This document shows, piece after piece, positions 35,028 to 42,789 of a stretch of DNA of 64,000 nucleotides. The DNA is from Chitinophaga sp. CB10 (GTDB taxonomy: Bacteria; Bacteroidota; Bacteroidia; Chitinophagales; Chitinophagaceae), in the NCBI GenBank assembly GCA_001870995.2, contig MLAV02000005.1, forward strand, positions 248,001-312,000, read 5' to 3'. A program made the translations under genes and the position numbers. The stretch's first letter is position 1, and each line of letters begins with the position of its first letter. The notes beneath the pieces are model-generated. The model searched no databases. It was not told where the DNA came from and was given only the letters and a program-made list of their open reading frames with translations.

Positions 35028-36266
35028 ATGAAAAAACTAGCATTCATCTGCCTGGGCATGAGTATGGGTAGCCTTGCCATGGCGCAGGACAGCGACATTG
35101 CGATTGTGCGCAAGGTGGCCGACCACCTGATTTCCCATGCCGGCTTTAAATTTATTGGCGACAACAACCAGACTTATACTTCCAGCAAGGATATTCCTGC
35201 GGGGGTGAAGGTGAAGGTGTCGGATCCGACCAGCAACTGGCATTATCCCAACGGGGTGACCAACATTGCGATGATGGACCTGGCAGCTTACACCAGGGAC
35301 AGTAAGTATAGCGATTATGCCAGGCGGCACCTGGACTTTGCCTTTGACAACTGCAAGCCTTTTGAGTTACTACAGCAACAGAATAAGAAATATCCGTCCT
35401 TCCCTTTCAACCAGCTGATCAATTTCAGGGTGCTGGATGACTGCGGCGCGATGGGGGCCAGCGTGCTGGATGTGTACCAGCAGGTAAAGCGCCCGGAGTA
35501 CAAGACGTATATTGACAATGCGGCCAATCATATATTCAATAAGCAGGAACGTTTGCCGGACGGCACCTTCTGCCGGCCAAATCCTTACCAGTGGACCATC
35601 TGGGGCGACGATCTGTACATGAGCGTGCCGTTTCTGGCGCGTATGGGCAAGCTTACCGGCGAAAGGAAATATTATGACGATGCGGTAAAGCAGGTGCTGC
35701 AGTTTTCCAAATACCTCTGGGATGAAAAGGCAGGCTTGTACGCCCATTACTATTACGAGGATTTGAAACGCCAGGGGGTGGCGCACTGGGGCCGTGCCAA
35801 CGGCTGGATCATGATGGCGAAAGTACAGCTGCTGAACTTCCTGCCGAAAGACCATCCGGGAAGAGAGGCTGTGCTGGCGGACCTGACCAGGCAGATACTG
35901 GGTGTGGCGCCTTATCAGTCCGCCTCCGGTATATTCCACCAGGTGCTGGACAGAACGGATTCCTACACTGAAACCTCGGCTACCGCCATGTTTGCCTATT
36001 GCATTGCGCGCGCGGTGAACGAGGGCTGGCTGGACAAGCGCTATATTACCATTGCCGAAAGGGCCTGGGAAGGGATTGTGAAGGAGAAGATTACGGAAGA
36101 AGGATTATTGAAAGATGTATGTATTGGCACCAACACCTCGGCAGATATTACGTTTTATTACAACCGGCCGACGGAGCTGAATGATTTCCATGGCATCGGG
36201 CCTGTAATTGAAGCGGGCATTGAAGTAGCGAGGTATCATGCGGCCAATCCACCCAAGAAGAAGTGA
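35028..36266 (+). CDS. Glycoside hydrolase family 105/88, unsaturated glucuronyl or rhamnogalacturonyl hydrolase
   Basis: A 412-aa exported enzyme (signal peptide 1-20, ending AMAQ) with the (alpha/alpha)6 barrel of GH88/GH105. VLDDCGAMGASV around 136-146 carries the catalytic Asp (D137 or D138, equivalent to Asp143 of YteR). VAHWGRANGWIMMAKVQLL and DRTDSYTETSATAMFAYCIA are family blocks. These enzymes hydrate the double bond left by polysaccharide lyases and release a 5-keto sugar, typically in pectin or rhamnogalacturonan use. A 9-bp palindrome before the gene suggests sugar-responsive control. No lyase is adjacent. Confidence 0.9.
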   Translation: MKKLAFICLGMSMGSLAMAQDSDIAIVRKVADHLISHAGFKFIGDNNQTYTSSKDIPAGVKVKVSDPTSNWHYPNGVTNIAMMDLAAYTRDSKYSDYARRHLDFAFDNCKPFELLQQQNKKYPSFPFNQLINFRVLDDCGAMGASVLDVYQQVKRPEYKTYIDNAANHIFNKQERLPDGTFCRPNPYQWTIWGDDLYMSVPFLARMGKLTGERKYYDDAVKQVLQFSKYLWDEKAGLYAHYYYEDLKRQGVAHWGRANGWIMMAKVQLLNFLPKDHPGREAVLADLTRQILGVAPYQSASGIFHQVLDRTDSYTETSATAMFAYCIARAVNEGWLDKRYITIAERAWEGIVKEKITEEGLLKDVCIGTNTSADITFYYNRPTELNDFHGIGPVIEAGIEVARYHAANPPKKK

Positions 36267-36294
36267 TCGTGATTATAGTATGAAACAATCGAAG

Positions 36295-36319
36295 AGGGGC
36301 GCCTGTTGCGGGCGCCCTT
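36295..36319. terminator. Terminator after the GH105 gene
   Basis: GGGCGCC (36297-36303) and GGCGCCC (36311-36317) pair perfectly with a 7-nt loop; TTTCTTATTTG follows on the plus strand. It lies between convergent genes and may serve both. Confidence 0.65.
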
Positions 36320-36321
36320 TC

Positions 36322-36705
36322 TTATTTGTTCAGCATTTTTTTAAGTTCTTCTTCGCAGGATTTAATGTTTTCCCAGATGAGCTTATCCTCGCAGACGGTG
36401 CCTTTGTATTTGATGGTCAGTTTCGTTTTGCGGAGTATGACCTGGTAGTATTCCGGCGCATCGGGGGAGTTTTCCCAGGTGACGATGCCTTTTTCGTCGA
36501 TACCGCCTCCGATCTTGTCTTCCAGGAGGGCGTTGATCTTTTTGCGCAGACTATCCGGAAAATCGTATGCTACGTCTGTTTTTGTGAGGCAGGTATCATA
36601 CAGGGGTTTTCCGGCGGGGGCGGCTGCTTTGGACCGGGGCGAAAGGCATAAACATAGCAACACCGGTATTGCCGGCAGCATAAGGGATTTGATACTCATT
36701 TTCAT
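36322..36705 (-). CDS. Secreted protein of unknown function
   Basis: A 127-aa protein with a signal peptide (about 1-29, ending KAAA). The mature part has two Cys near both ends (DTCLTK and KSCEEELKKML) that may form a disulfide, and the strand-rich middle GIVTWENSPDAPEYYQVILRK. No known family. The gene is alone and convergent with the GH105 gene. Confidence 0.7.
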   Translation of the reverse strand: MKMSIKSLMLPAIPVLLCLCLSPRSKAAAPAGKPLYDTCLTKTDVAYDFPDSLRKKINALLEDKIGGGIDEKGIVTWENSPDAPEYYQVILRKTKLTIKYKGTVCEDKLIWENIKSCEEELKKMLNK

Positions 36706-36839
36706 GGCAAGTGGAATTAATGATAAGGAGATATAGCGTTAAATATTGTACAGTTTTACAAGCCGTGCCAGGATGCAGATTTTGGTATATTTCGTTTCTT
36801 ATAACCTATTATTAAAATAGCATATTTAAAGGAGATTTC

Positions 36840-36868
36840 AAAAAATAATCCCGGCGGAAGCCGGGATT
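36840..36868 (-). terminator. Intrinsic terminator of the amidase gene
   Basis: On the minus strand AATCCCGGC (36868-36860) pairs with GCCGGGATT (36855-36847) around the tetraloop TTCC, then A and a run of six Ts (36845-36840). It lies 60 nt after the amidase stop. Confidence 0.8.
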
Positions 36869-36928
36869 CTGCGTTTAACTAATATTCAATTGTAAACCCC
36901 AAAAATAGTTAAGGTTTGCAATGCGGTA

Positions 36929-37753
36929 TTACTGATACCGGCTTTGCAGCATCCAGAGGATTTTCCGGCTGGCGTCCGTCATGCCGGGTGTGGAATCCTG
37001 CGGGATGAAGTGTCTTTTAAAGGCGGCAATCGCTGCTGCGGTGTCTTTCACATCGTAGCCGACGATGCGGAGCGCCTGGATGGTGTTGAAATTATCCGGC
37101 GCCACCGCGTTGGTGGTATCGCCGTACCAGCCGCCGAAACCTTTTTCGGCCAGCTGTTGCCATGGGAAGTAGGCGCTGGGATCAACTTTTCTTCCGGGGG
37201 CTATATCACCGTGGCCGACGAAGTTATTGACCGGGATGTTATAGCGGTTCTTCAGGGTATCCAGGAGTACCAACAGGCTATTGATTTGCTTTTCTGAAAA
37301 AGGTTCCTGTCCGTTATTGTCGAGTTCTATTCCGATAGACGAGGAGTTGATATCAGTGATATTTCCCCATTTAGCTACGCCGCCGTGCCAGGCGCGGAGG
37401 TAATCGTTCAGCATATGGTGGATCATACCATCGCGGCAGATTACATAGTGTGCGCTTACCTGGGTGCTTTCCATCGTAAAGGTTTTAAGCGTCTGCTCGC
37501 AGGAATTTTGCGCGGTATGGTGGATGATCACCAGGTTAGGCTTGCGCAGGTTGAAATTGGTGGTACCTACCCAATACGGGGCTGTTAATCCATCTGCACC
37601 GCGGTACAGAGGGGGCTGCTGACGTATCGCATTGCCATATATTTTAGCCTGCCGCTTATAGGTTTTATTCGCAGCGTTATATGGGTTCCTGGCACAATTT
37701 GCCAACACCAATGCCATTACACATGCAATAAGAATTCCGGCATAGCGCTTCAT
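36929..37753 (-). CDS. N-acetylmuramoyl-L-alanine amidase, lipoprotein (Amidase_2 family)
   Basis: A 274-aa lipoprotein with lipobox LANC (Cys20). The amidase_2 (AmpD-like) zinc domain spans about residues 65-215: the first zinc ligand is in VIIHHTAQ, SAHYVICRDGMIHHML is the substrate region, IGIELDNNG carries the usual Glu, and FVGHGDIAPGRKVDP provides the later His and Asp ligands. It cleaves the bond between muramic acid and the stem peptide, in cell-wall recycling or turnover. The C-terminal about 60 residues (NTIQALRIVGYDVKD) look like a short peptidoglycan-binding repeat. Monocistronic with its own terminator. Confidence 0.92.
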   Translation of the reverse strand: MKRYAGILIACVMALVLANCARNPYNAANKTYKRQAKIYGNAIRQQPPLYRGADGLTAPYWVGTTNFNLRKPNLVIIHHTAQNSCEQTLKTFTMESTQVSAHYVICRDGMIHHMLNDYLRAWHGGVAKWGNITDINSSSIGIELDNNGQEPFSEKQINSLLVLLDTLKNRYNIPVNNFVGHGDIAPGRKVDPSAYFPWQQLAEKGFGGWYGDTTNAVAPDNFNTIQALRIVGYDVKDTAAAIAAFKRHFIPQDSTPGMTDASRKILWMLQSRYQ

Positions 37754-37871
37754 GTAAATACTATTTTAAGTTAGGATTAATCATTGAATTGTTTGATGAT
37801 GGCGGTCATCAGTTTATGGAAAAGGGCTGTGGCACTGTGGTTGCAGTGTTTATTTTAAGGAGGAATGGCTG

Positions 37872-38057
37872 TCATTTGGTGATATCCTCCGGGATAGCTT
37901 TTTTCGGTTTTGGCTTTGCAGGCATTGGCTTTGACGGCATTGGCTTTCTCCGGCATTTGCTTTCTCCGGCATTGCTTTGACGCATTGCTTTGACGGCATT
38001 GGCTTTCTTCGCCATTGGCTTTCCGGCAAACGGATGGAATACAGTCATCTTCCGCAC
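37872..38057 (-). CDS. Possible small Lys/Pro-rich protein encoded in tandem repeats
   Basis: Directly after the TAG of the DJ-1/PfpI gene a GTG at 38057 (or the ATG at 38048) opens a frame of 61 codons rich in Lys, Pro, Met and Ala (for example KPMPSKPMPAKPKPKK). It is strongly basic. The immediate junction would allow translational coupling. However, the underlying DNA repeat changes reading frame between units, so protein-level selection is doubtful. It could be a chance reading of repeat DNA. Confidence 0.3.
   Translation of the reverse strand: MRKMTVFHPFAGKPMAKKANAVKAMRQSNAGESKCRRKPMPSKPMPAKPKPKKAIPEDITK
37905..38033. repeat. Imperfect tandem repeat, unit about 13-16 bp
   Basis: About eight copies of a unit close to CGGCATTGGCTTTGA or CGGCATTGGCTTTCTC follow each other, with unit lengths of 13-16 bp. 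It lies downstream of the DJ-1/PfpI gene. Length changes between units are typical of slippage. Confidence 0.7.
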
Positions 38058-38753
38058 CTACCCCTTCGCATCCATCTTTGCCTCCAACACTGTTTTAATA
38101 ATCCCCTTTCGCACTTCGAACATATGCTGCGTCAGCTCCCGGGCTTTCTGCAGTACCGGCAGTTCAGCGGTTTTCGGCGAGCCGGCGTGGAATGGCGGCT
38201 GCGGATTGTATTCCAGCTGCAACTGGATGACCTTGGCCAGCTCCTCTCCGCCGATCATGGCTGTGAATGACAGACCAAAATCAATGCCTACTGTAACGCC
38301 GCCGCCGGTAATACGGTTGCGGTCCTTTACAATCCGCTCCTGTATGACTTCCACATTGAACATGCGGAGGAGGTCCAGCGAGCGCCAGTGCGTGGTGGCT
38401 TTATAGCCATCGAGCAAGCCTGCGGCGGCCAGTACCAGCGCGCCGGTACACACGGAGGTAAAGTAGCGCACGCCTGGGGCCTGTTGCCGCAGAAAACCCA
38501 GGATGTCGGCGTTCGTCAACAATTCATTGATGCCTTTCCCACCGGGAACGAATAACACATCCAGCTGCGGCGCGGTTGCGATGGTGGCGTTAGCCATGAG
38601 CTGCAATCCTCCTTCTGCGGTTACCGGCTCCGCCGTTTCAGCGATGGTAATTACTTCAAAGCACCATGCCTTGGTGAAAACTTCATACGGGCCTGTAAAA
38701 TCGAGGATGGTCACCCCGGGGAATAACAGCATTCCAACTTTTAATTTCTGCAT
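38058..38753 (-). CDS. DJ-1/PfpI family protein, isonitrile hydratase-like
   Basis: A 231-aa flavodoxin-like protein of the DJ-1/PfpI class. The nucleophile elbow reads VCTGALVLAAAG (Cys102), and the N-terminal VTILDFTGPYEVF carries Asp18. In Pseudomonas isonitrile hydratase (InhA) Asp17 and Cys101 are the essential residues, and THW and TGGGVTVGIDF later in the chain also match that group. Isonitrile hydration to N-formamide is thus plausible, though many relatives are of unknown role. No AraC domain is attached. Cytoplasmic. A small basic frame follows at its stop codon. Confidence 0.85.
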   Translation of the reverse strand: MQKLKVGMLLFPGVTILDFTGPYEVFTKAWCFEVITIAETAEPVTAEGGLQLMANATIATAPQLDVLFVPGGKGINELLTNADILGFLRQQAPGVRYFTSVCTGALVLAAAGLLDGYKATTHWRSLDLLRMFNVEVIQERIVKDRNRITGGGVTVGIDFGLSFTAMIGGEELAKVIQLQLEYNPQPPFHAGSPKTAELPVLQKARELTQHMFEVRKGIIKTVLEAKMDAKG

Positions 38754-38781
38754 AACGAAGCGGGTTTACTGATCCCAATAT

Positions 38782-38801
38782 AACGTATATGCCTGCATGT
38801 T
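38782..38801. repeat. CGTATATGC-type element
   Basis: AACGTATATGCCTGCATGTT starts with the same ten bases as the element at 28238. It lies between the DJ-1/PfpI and aldo/keto reductase genes. Confidence 0.3.
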
Positions 38802-38803
38802 GG

Positions 38804-39703
38804 TTACCTGAATTGTTCGTACCGGTTAACGGGCAGTATGCTGTTGAGCCGGGCGATTTCCTGCGCGGTGAGCGGCGTTGCTGCGGAGGCCGCAACAGCA
38901 TCGCTCAGGTGCGCCGCCGTTCTGATGCCCAATATGGCTGCGGTGACCGCAGGCTGCTGCAATACGTAGCGCAGGGCAGTTTGGGAGGCAGGGCGGTTTT
39001 CGGAAGAAAGCGCCGCTATCCCGGCTGCCGCTTTTTCCACTTCTCCGGCCGTATAATTCAGGAAGGGAGCGGGTGGCTTACCCGCCAGCAACCCTTTGGC
39101 AACGGTACCGCGCGCCAGCACGCCGATATTATTTCCCAGCAGCAGCGGGAAACAGGTTTCTTCCGGCCGCCTGTCCAGCAAACTATATTGCATCATGACA
39201 CTGACGATGTTGGACCTGCGCACATATTCCCGGATCACTTCCGGCCGTATGGACGAAATGCCGTAATACCGGATCTTCCCCTGCTGTACCAGTGTTTCAA
39301 ACGCCTCAATGGTTTCATCAATGGGATCCTGCATGGTGCCTCCGTGCAGCTGATACAGGTCGATATAATCTGTCTTGAGCCGGCGCAAGCTTTCTTCCAC
39401 GGAAGCCAGTATATATGCCTTCGATGGATTCCAGTCCCACCCTGAGCCATCAGCCTTCCACTGGTTGCCTACTTTGGTTGCGATGATCACCTCTTCCCTT
39501 TTGGCACCGGCGATGGCTTTGCCCAGCGTGGATTCGTTGTTTCCATGGTCGTACAGGTCGGCGGTGTCAAAGAAGTTGATGCCGCTGCGGATGGCCTCCT
39601 GTATCAGCGCGGCATTGGCTTTATCATCCGTGCCGAGCGACATACAGCCGAACCCCACTTCACTGATCTGCAGGTTTGATTTGCCCAGTTGATTGTATTT
39701 CAT
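38804..39703 (-). CDS. Aldo/keto reductase
   Basis: A 299-aa TIM-barrel NADP(H)-dependent oxidoreductase. The catalytic tetrad is complete: Asp46 and Tyr51 (FFDTADLYDHG), Lys77 (IATKVG) and the His in YIDLYQLHGG. The C-terminal part has the NADPH-binding block PAVTAAILGIRTAAHL. The length is typical of the AKR11/YajO-like subgroup that reduces aldehydes. The substrate is unknown. The gene is 50 bp upstream of the DJ-1/PfpI gene on the same strand, so the two may form an operon for handling reactive carbonyls (an inference). Cytoplasmic. Confidence 0.92.
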   Translation of the reverse strand: MKYNQLGKSNLQISEVGFGCMSLGTDDKANAALIQEAIRSGINFFDTADLYDHGNNESTLGKAIAGAKREEVIIATKVGNQWKADGSGWDWNPSKAYILASVEESLRRLKTDYIDLYQLHGGTMQDPIDETIEAFETLVQQGKIRYYGISSIRPEVIREYVRRSNIVSVMMQYSLLDRRPEETCFPLLLGNNIGVLARGTVAKGLLAGKPPAPFLNYTAGEVEKAAAGIAALSSENRPASQTALRYVLQQPAVTAAILGIRTAAHLSDAVAASAATPLTAQEIARLNSILPVNRYEQFR

Positions 39704-40035
39704 CTTGTTCTTTTTTCAGATTTACAACAACAGCAAATTAGTAAAAGCATTGGGATTAGCCGGCACAATTGTCAGCCAAATAGCGGGCCGCTTAGACAAA
39801 CGGCCCATTATTTTGTTATCAATTGTACCACCCTAATAAATATCTTGACAGTGCGATGCAATGTAATGCCGTGTGATGCATTGCGCCACAGCTGGGATTT
39901 CCACATTGTAGAACGGCCTGGACAAGCCGCTCCTTTAGTTATGTCCTGTAATTGTTAGATATACAGTTGAACCTCGAAAATTAAAACTCAAAAGATTGCT
40001 CTCTGCACCGGTGATGACTAGCGTTTCAGGAAAAG

Positions 40036-40060
40036 GGGGACCACCTGGAAAGATATCCCC
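40036..40060 (+). other. Hairpin with GGAAAGA loop, copy A
   Basis: GGGGA (40036-40040) pairs with TCCCC (40056-40060), and the loop contains CTGGAAAGA. Copy B at 40362-40385 has a different stem sequence but keeps pairing and loop. Confidence 0.45.
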
Positions 40061-40068
40061 GTTAACAC

Positions 40069-40248
40069 ATGAAACTGAATCAATCGTTTTCAAACTTCAG
40101 TGCCAGAAAAGTATATGCAGACGGTGGAGTTGCGCTCCAGCCGGGATCTTCAGCGAACGGACTGTTTAAAAAAACAATCCGGTTCTTTACCCATTTCCTT
40201 CTACGTTATTATGGCATTCCTAATGCGTCTGGATGCGATCCGCATTAG
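40069..40248 (+). CDS. Possible 59-aa protein
   Basis: ATG 40069 opens 59 codons beginning MKLNQSFSNF and ending with GCDPH and TAG. It has a mixed composition with a basic-aromatic middle (KKTIRFFTHFLLRYYG). The stop codon lies inside a 9-bp hairpin. No homology is recognised. It may be a chance frame in a non-coding region. Confidence 0.25.
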   Translation: MKLNQSFSNFSARKVYADGGVALQPGSSANGLFKKTIRFFTHFLLRYYGIPNASGCDPH

Positions 40249-40249
40249 G
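40219..40249. other. Strong inverted repeat
   Basis: CCTAATGCG (40219-40227) and CGCATTAGG (40241-40249) are perfect 9-bp arms with a 13-nt loop. There is no U-tract. It is the strongest hairpin of the 39.7-40.95 kb gap. Confidence 0.55.
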
Positions 40250-40361
40250 ACAACCTCGTCCTCCCCACTATAGGATTGCATGAGAAAACAAAATCAACCT
40301 CACAACAATAGTCGCTATTATTAGAAATCATGGCCTGCTTTGTGCTGAGTGATCAGAAGGT

Positions 40362-40385
40362 GGGACTATCTGGAAAGACAGTCCC
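40362..40385 (+). other. Hairpin with GGAAAGA loop, copy B
   Basis: GGGACT (40362-40367) pairs with AGTCCC (40380-40385), and the loop is ATCTGGAAAGAC. Flanks (TCAG before, CGT and later AA after) resemble copy A 325 nt upstream. Confidence 0.45.
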
Positions 40386-40709
40386 GTCTGAACTCAAGTA
40401 AATCCCTTGACAGAAATTCAACAGGTTATTATCGGTCAATACTCCGGGCAACAAACAACCATGGCAGTTTCACTGCCGGCTGACTACAACCGGAAAACGT
40501 AAATTGAGGATATACCAGGTGAATTATTTTACTGATGCTGTAGCATCAACATCAGGCGGGACTAACAAGTACTAAACCGGACCCTTGCTGACAGGATCAA
40601 ATGGCTGGTTTTTGATTGGTTTTTTCAATAATCATGGCTTTGTATGTTATGGTCTTAAAAATTTTAAGTATTTTAAAGCTAAATGCATTCGACTTTGCGA
40701 CTATCTCAT

Positions 40710-40727
40710 TGATAATTTGATTATCAT
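40710..40727 (+). repeat. 18-bp palindromic element, copy 2
   Basis: TGATAATTTGATTATCAT, identical to the minus-strand sequence at 12206-12223. It lies 225 nt upstream of the ADP-ribosylglycohydrolase ATG and points the same way relative to the gene as copy 1. Confidence 0.6.
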
Positions 40728-40951
40728 GAAGCAAAAATAGGAAGCACTGCAACGCGAAAACCAGGTTTTAAGCAATAATGATCCCCGAATGAGAATGAAC
40801 AGGCCAAAGGCACACTGAACAAAACGAACAAAGGGCATTTCTCATCGATTTAATCACTAAGCGGCTATACAGTAACCAGTTTCTGAAAAACTACCCCCGC
40901 AGCACCTGCTGGCAAGGTTTTCGACATTTTTAAAAACTAAAAAACATTCAT

Positions 40952-41902
40952 ATGCTGCAACAAATTAGCGGTACTTTATTCGGTGTGGCTATTGGCGATG
41001 CGCTCGGCGTACCGGTGGAATTTGAAACCCAGGCCTATCTCCGCGAAAACCCCGTGACCGACATGCAGGGATATGGCAGCTGGAACCAGCCTCCCGGCAC
41101 TTTTTCCGACGACGCCTCCCTCACCTTCTGCACTGCAGAAAGCCTTATAAATGGTTATGATATCAATAACATGGCGCAGCTCTTCGTGAAATGGTACAGC
41201 GAAGGTTACTGGAGCGCCCATGGGAAGGTATTTGACATCGGCAATACCACCCGCCGCGCGCTGCACCGCGTAAGCACCGGCACCTCTCCCCTCCTCACCG
41301 GTGGGTTCGAAGACTTCGAGAACGGCAATGGCTCCCTGATGCGCGTAGCCCCGGTTACCTTTTACGTGGCTCATGAAATGGACATCGAAAAAAGATACCA
41401 GGCAGTAAAAGAAGTTTCCGGCATCACCCATCAGCATTTCAGGTCGGTATTCGCCTGCTTCATCCAGGTAGAATTCCTCCGGCTGCTGCTGACAGAAAAA
41501 GATAAACACGCGGCCTACCTGCGCCTGCAACAGGTGATCCAGAGCTTCCTCGCAGTAAGGCATTTCAGTCCGGCCGAAGTAAAACTCTATAAACGTATCC
41601 TGGACGGCACCCTCCCTTCCCTGCACGAAGAAGAGATCACCGCCTCCGGTTATGTGGTTCATACCCTGGAAGCGGCCATCTGGTGCTTCCTGACTACCGG
41701 CACTTTCGAGGAGTGCGTCCTGAAAGCCGTTAACCTGGGAGAAGATACCGACACCACCGGCGCCGTTGCCGGGGCCCTGGCCGGCCTCCATTATGGCTAC
41801 GACCAGATCCCGGAAAAATGGATTAACGCCCTCGCCAGAAGCGCGGATATCCAGTCCCTGGCGGAAAGATATAAAGAGGCATTAAACTTGCAGCCTGCTT
41901 AA
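40952..41902 (+). CDS. ADP-ribosylglycohydrolase family protein
   Basis: A 316-aa all-helical protein of the DraG/ARH class. The N-terminus has GTLFGVAIGDALGVPVEFE (7-25), the first metal-binding block is GTFSDDASLTF (49-59; TDD in DraG is SDD here), GNGSLMRVAP is in the middle and the last block is NLGEDTDTTGAVAGALAG (about 258-275). These residues hold the two Mg ions that remove ADP-ribose from Arg or other acceptors. The substrate is unknown: no ADP-ribosyltransferase or macrodomain gene is adjacent. The gene stands alone after the 1.25-kb gap. Cytoplasmic. Confidence 0.92.
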   Translation: MLQQISGTLFGVAIGDALGVPVEFETQAYLRENPVTDMQGYGSWNQPPGTFSDDASLTFCTAESLINGYDINNMAQLFVKWYSEGYWSAHGKVFDIGNTTRRALHRVSTGTSPLLTGGFEDFENGNGSLMRVAPVTFYVAHEMDIEKRYQAVKEVSGITHQHFRSVFACFIQVEFLRLLLTEKDKHAAYLRLQQVIQSFLAVRHFSPAEVKLYKRILDGTLPSLHEEEITASGYVVHTLEAAIWCFLTTGTFEECVLKAVNLGEDTDTTGAVAGALAGLHYGYDQIPEKWINALARSADIQSLAERYKEALNLQPA

Positions 41903-41962
41903 GCGTCTAATACCTGTAATGCCGGGAAATTCCTCCCGGCATTCGCAGGAAACGCTTATCAA

Positions 41963-42727
41963 ATGAAAAACAGAATATTCGGACTGTTGGTGCTGACCGG
42001 GATATTAAGCACCTGCACCCTCCACTCAGCCTATGCTCAACGTGGTCACTATGGCGGCCGTATCAACGTGGCTCCTCGCTACTCCGCTCCCAGAGTGTAC
42101 AGCGCTCCATCCCCCCGTTATTACCGCAGCTATCCGGGTCCCGGCCCGAGAGTGATCGTTCATGGCGGCATCACCATCAACCGCGGATACCCGGGATATT
42201 ACTACTACCGGGGCTATCGCCCGTATTACCGGTACTATTACCCTCCTGTCGGGTTTTATGTAAATACCCTGCCTTACGGCTACTTCTCCCTGGGGGCAGC
42301 CTTTGGACCTGTGTATTACTATGGCGGCACGTACTACTCCCGCTCAGACGACCAGCAAGGTTACAAGGTGGTAGATGCTCCTACCGGGGCTTTGGTACCC
42401 AACCTGCCGGACGGCGCACAGGAAGTAACGGTAGACGGGAATGTGTACTATGACGTAAATGGCACCTATTACCAGGAAGTGATGACCGACAACGGAAGGC
42501 GATATAAAGTGGTAGGAAAAAGCACTACCCAGCCTAACAATACTTATCCTGACGACCAGGAAGCCCCCCAGGACGACCTGATTGCTGAACTGCCGCAAGG
42601 CTCCCGGAGCGTAAAAATCAATGACCAGGAATACTGGCTGTCGCCGGACGGTATGTATTACCAGTACATTCAAACCAATGGTACCAGTGGCTACAAAGTA
42701 GTGGGTAAAACGGATGCCGGTGAATAA
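41963..42727 (+). CDS. DUF6515 family secreted protein
   Basis: A 254-aa protein with a signal peptide (1-25, ending AYAQ), a long Tyr/Pro/Arg/Gly-rich segment (about 26-125, many YYY and PGP runs) and then two repeats in the second half (PNLPDGAQEVTVDGNVYYDVNGTYYQ..GYKVV and ELPQGSRSVKINDQEYWLSPDGMYYQ..GYKVV). This layout is DUF6515. The function is not known; the repeats suggest a wall- or surface-associated protein. It follows the ADP-ribosylglycohydrolase by 60 bp and ends at a bidirectional terminator. Confidence 0.85.
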   Translation: MKNRIFGLLVLTGILSTCTLHSAYAQRGHYGGRINVAPRYSAPRVYSAPSPRYYRSYPGPGPRVIVHGGITINRGYPGYYYYRGYRPYYRYYYPPVGFYVNTLPYGYFSLGAAFGPVYYYGGTYYSRSDDQQGYKVVDAPTGALVPNLPDGAQEVTVDGNVYYDVNGTYYQEVMTDNGRRYKVVGKSTTQPNNTYPDDQEAPQDDLIAELPQGSRSVKINDQEYWLSPDGMYYQYIQTNGTSGYKVVGKTDAGE

Positions 42728-42745
42728 ATAAAAAATTATAGCTAT

Positions 42746-42778
42746 AAAAAAAGGGCATGCCTGAGGCATGCCCTTTTT
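42746..42778. terminator. Bidirectional intrinsic terminator
   Basis: AAGGGCATGCC (42751-42761) and GGCATGCCCTT (42765-42775) form a perfect 11-bp stem with a 3-nt loop. It has an A-run before and a T-run after, so it works for the DUF6515 gene (plus) and the TPM-domain gene (minus). Confidence 0.9.
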
Positions 42779-42789
42779 CGTTGATCGCG

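Larger units (their letters stand above)
39704..40951. other. Long intergenic region, 1.25 kb, rich in inverted repeats
   Basis: No recognisable gene. It contains a 59-codon frame (40069-40248), a 9-bp hairpin (40219-40249), two similar GGAAAGA-loop hairpins (40036-40060, 40362-40385), GGCAGT/ACTGCC at 40463-40477, TGATGCT/AGCATCA at 40533-40548 and the shared 18-bp palindrome (40710-40727). After it, 40728-40800 reads like a degraded coiled coil with stops (EALQREN), maybe a transposase remnant. Confidence 0.55.

Noticed and set aside
39689..39958. 89-codon open frame at the aldo/keto reductase side of the gap
   Set aside because: It begins inside the aldo/keto reductase start, has no promoter and shows a chance composition.
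40010..40035. Hammerhead-like motif (GGTGATGACT with TTTCAGG)
   Set aside because: The conserved CUGAUGA and GAAA core are not both present, and stems do not fold.
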